The translations under genes were made by a program, and so were the position numbers. A DNA stretch of 21,360 nt from Phaeoceros laevis (Eukaryota; Anthocerotophyta; Anthocerotopsida; Notothyladales), in NCBI GenBank assembly GCA_049999765.1, contig JBNGIQ010002259.1, positions 1 to 21,360 on the forward strand, in the 5' to 3' direction. Shown here in pieces: positions 8,101 through 19,300 of this stretch (position 1 is its first letter; each line of letters starts with the position of its first letter). Under the pieces are notes generated by a model. It did no database searches. It worked only from the letters and a program-made list of their open reading frames with translations, and was not told the origin of the DNA.

Positions 8101-11100
8101 TGGATTCTGCTTTTGTTCTTCCTTATCCAGAACACTTTCGATCCTTCGCTGGAGAAAGCATTGCTCTATGCAGTTGGCAATACTATAGTTTGTGATAAGC
8201 TACCAGAAGCCAAAGCTCTAGGATGGGGTCATGATCGCTACAAAGGTATTCTGAAGTGTGCGCTTGGTAATTTTGGTCGTCGTCACATATATTTGTGTGG
8301 AGAACGTGCAGTCAGCACGTGCTACGTGCACGTGCTGACTGCATTTTTTTACCGGGTGCATTTCATGTTTGCTGGAGTGGATGGGTCTAGTGGTTAGGAC
8401 GGATGGCCTCCAAGTGCTTCATGGCCCTAATGATAGTGGATTAGGTATTATGAGTTTTGGGATAGTCCGATTAGCTTCTCTCACGGGTGAGGGTGTCAAA
8501 GGTTTGTTTATATGAACTGAGTGTGCTCTGTTTCATGTAGTTGTGACGCTTGATGGAGTGTTGCTACACAAGGCTGGTCTCATGACTGGGGGTGTAACTG
8601 GTGGTATGGAAGCAAAGTCTCAAAAGTGGGACTCACGAGCAATAGACTGTAAGTATTTCACTTGTGACGCTGCATATTCTAACTTGCAAGTGGCTATTTG
8701 GATGTTCTGTTATCTTCTCTTTCCTGCTACTTGGAGGACTGATAATAATGTTTTCAGCTCTTAAAAAAAACAAAGAAAGATTTGAGGCGGAAATGGCTGA
8801 AATTGGTTCAACCAGAGAAATGCAATCAAAAGAAGCAGAAGTTGAAGGAAGAATTACAGGCCTGGAGAGGAAGTTACAAGTTGCTGAGTTGGAGAAGGTA
8901 CTGGGACAGTTCTCTGGATGATTGAAAGAATATATCTGAAGTTGTGAAGCTGCTAATGCTTGTTCTTGGTAATATGGACAGAAAAGTATTAGCGACAAGA
9001 TTGCCAAGTTGGGCCAGCAGCGGCAATCTATTTTGTTAGAGATAGAGCGAGTTCAGCCCGAGTGTGCAAAAGTAAGTCGTCTATGGAGCTGTTCAGTAAC
9101 CCATGGTGAATTTGGTAATTCGCCAATTGGACTCAGTGACAGGATATGTGTCTGGTTGCTGCTGGTTTCTACCTATTGATCGTCAGTCTGTCGTTTCTTG
9201 CAGTTACGGAGTATAATAGCAAATAGAGGCGGAGATATTGCAAAGATTGAGAAACGTATCAATGCCATAGTTGATACGATTTATAAGGATTTCAGTGAGT
9301 CAGTAGGTGTTGCAAACATTCGAGAGTACGAAGAAAATCAACTGCGACGCCATCAAGATGTTCTGGATCGGAGAATGAGTCTCAGCAGTCAAATTGCTAA
9401 GCTAAAAAACCAGTATGTGATTGCCCTTACCAACATACATTTGCAGCTCACATGCCAGGGGAAGCAGAGGCTTTCTGATAAGAACCTTCGTTTTGGTATG
9501 TGATTGTTCCAAAAAGCTCTGTTTACCAGCAGAATTTCTGCATCTTGCAGGTTGGAATATGAACAAAGGCGTGATATGGAAGCACCAGTGCGAAAATTAT
9601 TGGACTTCATTGGTGCTACAAAAGATCAACTAGCTACCCTACAAACGAAAGAAGTGGAGTTGAGAGAGGCTGTTGAGGCTGTTACTGGGCAACTCAATGA
9701 CATGAAAACTGTGCATGATGGTATGAAGTCATTTTTCCCTCTCTTACCCGTGCAGGGACCAAGAGCTGATCTCCTTCTCACACATTTGGATGCCTGCAGG
9801 ACTAAGACGAAAGGCTGATGAAGTAGAGCAAGGCATTCAGGAGCTCAAGGCACATGCAAGCAATGAAACTGCCAACATAGGGAAGATCAAACGACAGATC
9901 AGTGCCAAGGTTTGCTTCCTTTGCAAACCTGAAATATGTGAAATTCTGTAGACGGTTGTGGATTTGGTGTTGTTTATTTACTAAATGCAATCGCCTTGCA
10001 TGAGGAGCACAGTCTGTGGGAGTTTTATATCATCCATGCTTGTAGTTGGGTATGGTGTGCGGCGGCTCAAGCCTGAGAAGTTCACCTTCGTCCTGTTCCA
10101 TCAGGAAAGCCAAATTGAACTTCTTACATCGAAAAGGCAGGAAGTTTTGGAGAACTGTGAGCTGGATCAGATTAAGCTTCCCATCTCCGACGATAATATG
10201 GATGTCGACTCTGAACCACTTTCCCAACCAACTAACTTCGACTTCTCAAAGCTTAGTAGAGGACATCATCAGGTCAGCCAAATTTTTTAAATTAGCTTGG
10301 TCAAGGATTCTTACAGTGGTGTTCATGGCTTGTTTGTTAAGTAAGCACTTGCTGCTCAAGAATCTGCATTGTTAGACTCTTCTGAAACAGCTTAATTGTT
10401 GTAGGATTTGAGACCAGCAGAACGCGAAAGACTAGATGCAGATTTCAAGTATAAGCTTGAGTCCATCTCATCGGAGATGGAGAGAACTGCTCCAAATCTA
10501 AAGGCCCTGGATCAGTATGCAATACTTCAGGAGAGAGAACGGGAAGCTATTGGGGAATTTGATGCAGCTCGAAGAGAAGCTAAGGAGATGACTGACAAAT
10601 ACAATGCTATCAAACAAGAAAGGTAAAATGTCTTCAGTATTCCCCAAGTCATTGGTTGTACAACTTGGAGTCTTCTCTTAATTAGCATATCTATGCAGGT
10701 ATGACAGATTCATGGATGCCTTCAACCACATATCCACGAATATCAACAAAATCTATAAACAACTTACACAGAGTGCTGTACAAGCCCTCGGTGGAACAGC
10801 TTACTTGAGTTTGGAGAACGAAGATGAACCGTTCTTGCATGGCATGAAGTATACTGTAATGCCTCCGTCCAAGCGTTTCCGAGACATGGAGCAGTTGTCA
10901 GGTGGTGAGAAGACTGTTGCGGCTCTCGCCCTACTTTTCGCCATCCATAGGTACTGTGTCACAATGACCTTGAGTTACTTTCCCACTTGATGCAAGCAGC
11001 TGATTTTTGTGCGCTTTTGCTGGTTGTACTGATGCAGGCTCCGAAGCACTTCGATACTAACTCTTGTTGGTGTGTCCAGCTATAGGCCGTCTCCCTTTTT

Positions 11101-11437
11101 TGTGCTGGACGAAGTGGATGCAGCTCTGGACAACCTCAACGTTGCCAAAGTTGCAGCATTCATCAGATCTCGATCACGAGAAGACGCAAAAACTCTAGAC
11201 AAATCAGGAAGAAGTGTTGGCTTTCAAAGCGTTGTTATTTCTCTGAAAGACACCTTCTATGACAAAGCGGATGCTCTAGTGGGTGTATATCGAGACTCAG
11301 AGAGGAGGTATGTCTGAGTCTTGTGTTACTTGCTTTTGTTATCCTCTTTTATGTTTGATAGAGTACTGATTCACTTTCTTGCCTGCGGCAGTTGTTCCAG
11401 GACACTCACTTTCGATCTTACCAAGTACAGTGGTTAA
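5159..11437 (+). CDS. SMC1: Structural maintenance of chromosomes protein 1 (cohesin subunit)
   Basis: I read 19 exons: 5159-5602, 5915-6151, 6316-6549, 6754-6992, 7077-7343, 7454-7724, 7867-7991, 8136-8245, 8541-8648, 8758-8897, 8982-9071, 9204-9412, 9551-9720, 9800-9909, 10105-10272, 10405-10622, 10699-10950, 11080-11307, 11392-11437. They sum to 3666 nt, 1221 residues, close to plant SMC1 (about 1218). Order: N-terminal ATPase half with Walker A GPNGAGKS (40-47; the usual residue before Gly-Lys is Ser), a charged coiled coil rich in E/K/Q, a hinge (about 510-670, starting GRMTDLCRP), the return coiled coil, then signature LSGGEK (1113-1118) and Walker B FFVLDE (1137-1142). SMC1 pairs with SMC3 and kleisin to form the cohesin ring that holds sister chromatids together and acts in repair. 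ATG 5159 fits the family N-terminus. All introns are GT-AG except intron 7, which reads as AT-AC. Intron 1 (5603-5914) and intron 8 (8246-8540) are the longest. Confidence 0.95.
7992..8135 (+). other. Probable AT-AC (U12-type) intron 7 of SMC1
   Basis: The exon preceding this intron ends ...GTG ATC AG and is followed by ATATCCTTCT at 7992-8001, matching the U12 5' splice consensus RTATCCTT. Near the 3' end TTCCTTATC at 8119-8127 differs at one position from the U12 branch consensus TTCCTTRAY; its A at 8125 lies 10 nt before the intron end. Ending at AC 8134-8135 joins AG to T, giving VIS-FDPSLEK, which matches the SMC1 hinge pattern VIxFDPxLEK without gap. A GT-AG reading (7984-8130) also keeps frame but yields VIDNTFDP, one residue shorter and lacking the conserved VI, so I prefer AT-AC. 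Confidence 0.75.
8307..8343. repeat. Perfect 16-bp hairpin with 5-nt loop in SMC1 intron 8
   Basis: TGCAGTCAGCACGTGC (8307-8322) is exactly complementary to 8328-8343 around the loop TACGT. A run of seven T follows at 8344-8350. Each arm contains CACGTG. The stem is too short for a plant microRNA precursor. The perfect arms suggest a recent palindromic insertion or a miniature-element remnant; no target-site duplication was identified. Confidence 0.8.
8383..8468 (+). other. tRNA-like promoter segment in SMC1 intron 8, possible SINE relic
   Basis: GGGTCTAGTGGTTAGGAC (8383-8400) closely resembles the D-arm/A-box of tRNA-Glu-type genes. The expected B-box GGTTCGANTCC is not intact; the nearest resemblance is GGGATAGTCC at 8459-8468, farther from the A-box than in a tRNA. 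No cloverleaf can be folded, so it is not a tRNA gene. A degraded tRNA-derived SINE is one explanation; chance is another. Confidence 0.25.
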
Positions 11438-11889
11438 CGACGATGCGACAAGTACAAGGTGGAGCAAGGTGCTCACTGCTTGTACCATCAAATGTAGCGG
11501 ATCAGGGTGCGGCCCGGTGAGCGCGGAAACCCCGGACATGTAAATACTGTCAACTAGGGCCAGAGATAGAGATTAGACTTCGAGATTAACATGATTAATA
11601 CCTACTGTAGAGCTGACCAATTGTCGGACTAGATTTACATTCATTCTGCATCAGTCAAGCGCCAAGATTGTTGGTCATTCGCTGTTGAACCAGCTACAAA
11701 GATTGGTTGATGCACCTTGTAAAAATAATTCTCCTGATTGTCATTTCTTTTCTTGATTGATCGTTTCAAAGAAAACTGTCAATGGCCCACCTCTGTATAA
11801 AACCCCCCTACCTCTCTAAACAAATATGCTTACAACGGATCGCTGAAGCCTCCGAACAATCGCTCACCGGCTTCACGCTCATGTGTCTA
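11438..11889. other. Convergent intergenic region between SMC1 and SNM1 stop codons
   Basis: This 452-nt stretch should hold both 3' untranslated regions and both polyadenylation regions, as the two genes end facing each other. It is A/T-rich in its right half (about 11700-11830). I see no coding region, RNA gene or repeat of note. Confidence 0.6.
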
Positions 11890-14800
11890 TCAAATTTGGA
11901 GCAGACGTGACAGAACGACCTCGGCAGTTTCGTTCTGTACGACACTAGGAATGATCGTTCTAGGGTTTACTAGCTCAACAAACTGTTTCAACTCCGAAAA
12001 GCTTGAGTGCTCGCTGTAAGGAACTTCGTACCTGCCAGCTCAATAGAAAACGTGAGAGAATAAGAAATCTATTTCTGGTGTTTTGTTGGGCAAGGAGCAG
12101 CAAATGAAATGAGAGAGCGGCCATCTAACCGTAAACCCCCGACAGACTTCCTATACCTCACTATGGTACCCTGCTGCTTTCGACGGCCAGTGAATCGTTT
12201 CTTGTCTCTTCCGAAGTTCCAGCCGGTCAGTGAAAACGCAACCACAGAATTGTACTGCGTCTGGCCACGCCCAGCACGACCCAGTGCTAATGTAAGCAGT
12301 CATCCACACGGCGGGGGAAATGACAGTCAGTTGCACACTGTACTTACTTGGTAGTGACGTGATATCGAAGCCATCCGTTTGAAGCTGCCAATGCTCCAAA
12401 GGGGTACCACATGAATCTGACTCTCCCGGTCATTGCTAGTTAGCCACTTCATCACATCATCATCCAATCTCATGCACGTTAACAACCTCCGCTTAGCTGC
12501 TCCAACGTAGACTTTCTTTTGCAGTGCTCTGGCTACCTCTAAAAACACTCGCTCCCTTCCTGTCACCAGAGTTGACATAGAATTGAGCATAAACAGCACT
12601 GGCGGCCCCAGAGGAAGAACATAGGTCACCCATTAGAGCATGGTTGACGCTTACCTATGGTATAAGTGCCAATGAGGAAGAGAGTCTTGGGATTGAAAGC
12701 TTCTGCTTGAATAGCTTCAATGACAAATTGCACAGCAGCTCCCTGCTCAGGAAAATCATACTGGACCCCGGGCAAGGTCAGCTATATATGGGGCTACACT
12801 TCGGAGATGTGACGGTGTGGGAGAATTTTACCTGGGGATCACAGTACGTTGTATCAAGAATGAGAGTTTGAATCTTGTTGGACTGAAGTACAGGTTCGTC
12901 CGCCATTTTTGAACAGTACCTAAAATCTCCAGTATGTAGGACCTTCTGTAAACCACAGACCTTTCGTTTACAATCTGGCAACAGGAAAAACTGCAGAGCT
13001 CGGCTAATATCTTCACGGGCAACTTACTTCATTGTTTGGCAGCTCAAAAAGAATCATCACCGATCCTGGACAATGATTTGCATCGATAAAAGTGACCCTG
13101 ACCCCATCAATGGTGACTTGTTTGTTGAGGAGAATTACTTCAAGAAAGGTATTCGGCACACCAAGCTGCATGGTGACAAGAGCTGCCGTGATTTCAGAGC
13201 AGTATATTTTTCCATGTCTGAAGCCTCTCGTAAGCCCTTGGTAGTCTGCAGTGGCAGCAGCAATTGTCCACGTTAGCACGATGATGTGCAGTTCAGGCAA
13301 AGTCAAGTAGGACAACTGCCCAGAAGTTTAGTCAGGAACAGGACATAGGCAACTTACGATCTGTATGGAAATGGGTGAGAAACCAGTGCGAACAATCTGT
13401 AGTCAAGTGTCGAAATGCATCCTACATCACATTCTCACAGGGGCGGATAAAGAGGATAGCAAGTGACAACACCACTTGAGAACCCACCTCACTGAATTGT
13501 AAGACAGCATTTCGCAAAAGAAAAAGAAAATAGTGAGAAAGCAGGCCATGTAGAAGATCCATGGGCTGAACTCACCACTCTAAACGTCGTGCCCGGGATG
13601 CACATCCACGGCTGCACTGGAGGCTTGACCTTGCGAGACAACGTGTTATTCCGTTTTCTCACAGGTAGGGGTGGTATACCCTTGGTATTGGCTGTTTCTG
13701 GAGTTCTATGCATAAAAGTTGTAGGCTTAGCTCTTGCCGCTGCTTTTCCTGGAATAGTGTCCTGTACAAAAAAATCGGTGATGCGCTTAGTGCTAGATGG
13801 ATGTCTCTCCAAGTCTCCAACCTTGCTCTCCTCAAGAGCTGTAAAGTCCTTTGTCGACTTCAACATTTCTATTGCTGACATGATTTTCCTTCTTGGACCC
13901 AAAGCAGCTATTCCCAAACTTTGCAGATCCTGCAAAGTTGAAGAAGAAAAGTAAGCTTTTGCAATGTCTAAAAGGCTGGGTTTTCCCCTGCTAAGCCACG
14001 AATCTCATCATGTCCTCATCCAGCCATCACGACTTTAATACAGACCTCGTCTTGGAGCCATTGAAGGGTATCCCAGTCAACCTCTTCTTTGACAAAGAGA
14101 TGGGCGTACTTCGAAAGGTTGAGCGTCTTCAGCCATTGCAGCACAGGAGCCATTCCAGTGTCTGAGACTGTTCGGCCCTGCTGTTTCTTCCAACCATAAA
14201 GGGTAAATTTAATGTAGCTCCACGTCCATCTGACAATGAAATATACATGTTTTGACATCCAGGGATGTGGAAACAGGGAGAGTTGATACCTGTTGCTCTG
14301 CATCGAGCTTGTCCAGACAGGCATTGGTGTGAGCTTCAAGCTCGTTTGAAGAAAGGCTTCCCAGGTTAAACCCACAGATAGGGCACTCTGGAGTAAATGC
14401 ATCAGTTGGCACGTTCGTGATGTGGGCCTGCTCACCCTGTCTACACTTCTGAGTCGCCTGTAACGGGCCCTTTCTAGAGTTCAATGCAGGCAAGAGGGTA
14501 CTGCTGTTGCTGATATCTCTTAAAGGGGATCTAACACAAGGTCCACCCCTGTTCTGCTTCTCCTCCTCATCCTTTTTAGGGGAACTGACTTGCGTCATCA
14601 GACTGGTTATGTCTTCCTCATCACTGATCGCACTTCCATCGCTAACATCTTCAATCCTAAATTCACAATCAAATTGTGACTCGATGTGGGAACCTGCTCC
14701 AGTGGTTCTGGGTGTCCTGCTAGGCTCCTCGACTTCATGCTCCTTCAATTGCTCGACAGCTTTACTACACAAGCTCAGCAAAGCATTGAGCTGACTCTCA

Positions 14801-15393
14801 TTTGATAGTAGCGGAGTCGATTGACTCTCCTGGATTGCAGAGAGGCTATCCAGTATTCCGGGCCTTGAACAGGCTACTGGTGGAGAGGTCTCTCTCACCA
14901 AAACATCTTGCTGAGAGCTTGGGGTTGTCTCGCACAATGATTTGGATTTCGGCGTCGTTGCTGCGGCTTCTATTTGCCGTCTATATCCAGGTCCCAGTGG
15001 TGACTCCTCGACGGTCATGCAAGGGCTTCCAAGCTCAGCTTCCTCCCTTAGCAACCCGTCTGCTGGTTTCCCACCCCTCTTGATCCTACAGTTCAAACCT
15101 CCGGTTGCCTTGACATTCATTCGTCCTCCATTCCCCTTACATCCAGACACGGTCTTCCTGCGCGAACTAGCACCTGCATCACTGCATTTCCGGGACTTCG
15201 CCCCTGGCTGGCCTCTATCCTGACTGTTCGCGCCCCGTTTGCTTGATGCTCTCTCCACCATCGCAGAACTCCCCATGAGAAATTGCCGCTTGTTGAGCGC
15301 CAACTGCTTACCACATTGCTGAAAGTCGTCATCCTCGCTATCCTCCGCCGCAGCCAGAGCTATTGCTAAGTTCAGATCTGTGTCCCCTGCCAT
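11890..15393 (-). CDS. SNM1: SNM1/PSO2-type DNA interstrand cross-link repair nuclease (UBZ4, SAM-like, metallo-beta-lactamase/beta-CASP)
   Basis: Ten exons on the minus strand, in gene order: 15393-14290, 14180-14046, 13929-13576, 13421-13358, 13245-13028, 12945-12832, 12760-12655, 12559-12348, 12260-12157, 12031-11890 (TGA). Total 2553 nt, 850 residues. A long acidic/Ser-rich, probably disordered N-terminus leads to a UBZ4 finger (C337, C340, H355, C359), which in the family binds ubiquitin. A SAM-like domain follows (about 375-440). The metallo-beta-lactamase core has HFHTDH (548-553), DANHCPG with H610, and HTGDFR with D632; the beta-CASP part has LDTTYC with D656 and the YSEHSSF motif with H812. 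SNM1 proteins are nuclear 5'-3' exonucleases that digest past cross-links. All catalytic residues I can place are intact. The exon 2 acceptor is CAGCAG, so residue 369 may be skipped. A PIP-like ITDFF lies at 463-467. Confidence 0.93.
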
Positions 15394-16398
15394 CTTTCAC
15401 TGAGCTACAGAACTCGGCAAAACTGATAAGGCCTCATCACATTCGAAGGGGCAGCGCGGGAGATCGTCAGGCTTTAACTGTACTTACACTAGATGGCTGT
15501 TCTTCGTTGTCAACTTGTCACCCGATGGAAAAGTGTGATCTGACATTCTGCATTAACGAATTAGTATACCGGGCAGCCCGGGTCGATGCCCGCCATACGA
15601 CCAGCCCCCTTCCTGCGCGGTGACGGTGGTGACCGGGGGTTTGTCGTGTTGTGAAAAGTGGACCGAAAAAAAACTGCCGCGCGGTGAGCGCCCCAAGTCT
15701 ATGTGAATGCATCAGTCACTTTGTAATTGCTTTTCTGTGTTGGGTAAGTTTTAGGCTCTTGAAGTTATTAACCACAATTGGGCTTGAGGCTTGAACGGAA
15801 AGTTACTGTACGTAGAGTCCTGGACTGACACGTCGTACGATGTCCGAAAACCCGGAGGAACGTTTTCCGAAAGGCGACTCCTGTTCACCTCTGAGATTCT
15901 CCACTCTTAGAGACGAGGTGAGCTTGGCGATGGCCAAGGACGAGCTGATCCACCTACATTCTGCAGAAGATGGAGGATAGTGCCACGCACTGACTACCTC
16001 GTGACCTCGGGGAGCTGGCATCCTGACGCTTGTGGTGACTCTGTGACTTCTGTCACTAGTCCTCTCTGGTCGAAGGACGCAGCGGCTGGGACTGCTCTGT
16101 TTGCGACGCGCTTCCACCGGGCAGCCAGGTGGACGCCCTAGTATTGCATGCTGCGGAATTTGCAAGCAGCTGTGCTAAGCACCAATGTCTGGAACCAGTT
16201 GCACGGGTTGGACACAGCGCCTGAGCTCACGACGAGTGTGCTGCAGCTGTCAGTTGAGCACAGTATCTCAGGAGCTCAGGAAGCAGCAGCACTTTGTTCT
16301 CCAAGTTTGCATGCTCTAATGCTGAGGTGTTTGGGCTGAGGAGGCCTGTCGCAGTGACAGAGGAAGGTGTTCGGTAGCTGGTTAGCTGGTCACGGGAG
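15394..16398. other. Shared divergent upstream region of SNM1 and NAP1
   Basis: This 1005-nt stretch separates the start codons of two divergent genes, so both promoters and leaders must lie here unless a NAP1 5' exon lies further left. The part at 15420-15710 is G/C-rich, with the small palindrome CCGGGCAGCCCGG at 15569-15581 and an A8 run near 15665-15672. A 63-codon open frame at 16148-16339 lies before NAP1 and resembles no family I know; it may be a uORF or chance. Confidence 0.5.
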
Positions 16399-19300
16399 AT
16401 GGAAACTGAGAGGTCTAACAATGGCCAACCTCCGCGCTATTCTCGGCCTACAAGCTTTTTTAAACGAGACATTGGACCTGAAGATGGGGAAGATGCTGGT
16501 GGCTGGAACGACAGCACCTTGGCCTCAGGTGCTTCGGCAAATTCCTCCATCTACAGGAGGATCCACAGTGGGATACCTAGTATGCTTGGGCAGGCACAGC
16601 AGGCCAATGGCAGAAGCAGCCAGAGGATACGGCAAATGGAAGGGATATTTCACCTGAACGACATTGCTGAGGGCCTGATGACCAAGCTGTATCAACTACG
16701 ACAGATTTTAGATCTGCCTAACAGCGGCTCATCACAGTTCTCTGAAGCTTTTGTCAAGTCAGGTCTCTTTCCTGATGTTCCGAAGCTCTGCACTTATGTC
16801 GCAAAAAGGTTCCCTGAGCATCCCGGAAAAATGCAGCTGGACAAGGTTGGCCTTCGGCCCATGAGAGTATTTTCTGTTTTGTTGGGCTCGTCGTTGTTTA
16901 CTGGAAGAGTTAACTTGCTTTTGCTACTGCAGGTCGATAAACCGGCTCTGGATATATTGCATGATAACGCAGAGAAACATCTGGCAGCCTTGGAACCCTG
17001 GCTGATGGTAACCACTACACGAGCATGCTGGTCCATTGTTGATACTCCTTCGCAATTCAGCTCATATAATACTATGATACCAATCCGTTCTTGTATTCTG
17101 CTTTGGGCTAATTGGCAGCTTGTTTGTATCTGGACAGGTCCTCTATGATTTGATGACTTTTCGTGAACAAGCACTCCGTGTCATCTTGTATCTGAGCAGC
17201 ACTGTCGTAACTCTTTTGGTGCTGTACCGCTCCTTGTTTACTGCTTTGACAATGTATCCATGCTTTGTCAGCATATAGAGTATCGGGACCCAAAAATGAG
17301 CTATGGTTGCTGAAGCATGATTAGTATCAACTTTGAATAAAATGCACTCAACTAAAGAGCTTCCTGTACAGGTCATATGCATCTTAAGCAGTATACAGAG
17401 GTACCTTGACTAATTTGTGTTCATGATTATGCAGCCTCATCAGAATCCACTGGTTCTACACGCATTCATGGATCTTTTCTGTGCTTTTGTTAGAGTGAAC
17501 CTCTACGCTGAAAAGGTACAACCTCTTGTTAAGCCATTGTTGGCCAAGATCGAATGTGTTCACCAAGTCCTCTAACCCATGAGTTTGTTTCTATATCAGG
17601 TTCCCAGAAAGATGTTATTGCAGGTGTACAATCTAGCACACAGTTTTGTCAAAAATGGAAGAGACTATGACTTCTATCATCGGTACGCCTGTCATGCACT
17701 TGTACTCTTGTGAGGCCTTGTGTATACTCCGGAAATCATGAAGCTGGCTAAATCATGCACTTTCTCCATACATGTGAGCCCACCTTTTCGTCTGCAGGCT
17801 CGTTCAGTATGTAGATTCATATGACGAACCTTTGAAGGGCCTACAGGAGGACTTGAGTTTTGTGAGCCCACGAGTGGGTGAGGTCTGTCCTATTCTTGTA
17901 TCTGTGGTGTAGCTTACAAGACAGGCTGTATGCAGTACTTGCAGTTTATAGATGTGTAGCCACAATGTGCATCCTACCCTTCTCATTCGGTGGTAGTTTC
18001 GTTGTTGCCTGACTTGGCTTGTTATCTTCCCTGAATAACACCTGCTGTTTGCAGATTCTGGAGGCCATCCGCCCAACTGTGTATTTGGGTACAAACTTCC
18101 AGAAGCTTCGAAGTGAGGGGTTTTTGAGCCCCTTCCATCCACGCTATCCAGACAAACTCACCAACTCTGCCCACCCAGCGGTATGATTTTGATTTGCATT
18201 CAAATCTTTGGGGCTACTTATTGTACTGCCATCTTTTATGGCTTTAACGCTTGGATTGCCTTGCAAGTTGGCCTGCACCTTATCAGCACTTCACTGACGA
18301 AGGATCCTAGAATAATTATGCAGTCTAAGTTGTTTCATCGGCTTTGTACGGCAGAGGGCTCAGGAGCTGGCAAATATTGATTCCTATCGGGACTGGGTGC
18401 TGCTCGGCTATCTTGTGTGCCCAAGCGAACTTCTGAGAGTCAATGGCATTGACATTGTCATGGTTGGTACACCTATACACTTTTTACTTCAATTTTGTGG
18501 GCAGGGACAAGTTGTTGTAGATGTATCAACCCAGGGGTGCTTCCATGTGTTGTCCTCTAACCGTTGCAGAGTAAGCAAGCCACTTGCCTACAAGTCAATT
18601 GCTGTTTGTATTCAAAAACGGAGTCTTGACTATGTGCAGGCAATTTTGAGAACAAGCTTGGTGCTACCTTTATTTCGTGATGAGGTAGCCCTTGCTGGCA
18701 TTGCCCTACCAGATGGTACCCTCAGTACTTTCTCAAGTTCATTAAAGACATTGGAAGGAAGAACTAACCTTGGACTGTCTTGCAGTACATTCTCCTGCAT
18801 GAGGAATATCAACAGTATGTCCTCCCGAAGGTTGCAGAGGCAAAAAAGCTAGCTAAAGCAGGAAGGACGAAGCTGAAGGAAGCAGATTTGGAGTATAATT
18901 TGGCAAAACAAGTTGAGAGAACAATCGGGTACAGCTCGTCGCCTTCCAGTTCATCTGCAAGTCCGAATAGGGACAGCAATTTTGCACCTCTTGAAGCTGC
19001 TTGTGTTGTCTTGTTTTATCTGACCCTGGGTTACTCTGTGTGCCCTTCCAGCGAGGCCTATGACGTAGCTATATTAAGTTCGGATATCATCCATAAACAG
19101 CAGCGCATGCTCCTGAAGCAGGAGCTCAGTAGGATGATCCTCTTCTTCTCCGATCAGCCAAGTCTCCTGGCACCAAATATTCAGGTATGGCCTACACCGA
19201 ACTCTGCCAGCCATCAATGATGACCTTAGTAGGAGTAATGCTCCGTTGCTTTCTGGCAGTGACTTAATCCCATCTGGATCTGATCCCCACAACAGATGGT

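Noticed and set aside
7984-8130. GT-AG reading of SMC1 intron 7
   Set aside because: It keeps frame but deletes conserved Val-Ile before the FDP motif and ignores the exact U12 donor eight bases on; kept only as the alternative.
8307-8350. Reading the intron 8 hairpin plus T run as a microRNA precursor or a bacterial-style terminator
   Set aside because: The stem is too short for a plant precursor, and intrinsic terminators do not apply to a plant Pol II gene.
12109-12354. Plus-strand frame over SNM1 exon 9
   Set aside because: Antisense shadow of the exon encoding the conserved FSLTGW region of SNM1.
14230-14289. 60-nt intron 1 for SNM1 ending at the CAG before 14229
   Set aside because: It leaves the wrong phase and meets a stop within seven codons.
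15569-15581. CCGGGC-A-GCCCGG palindrome in the SNM1/NAP1 intergenic region
   Set aside because: Six-base arms in a G/C-rich stretch, no associated motif.
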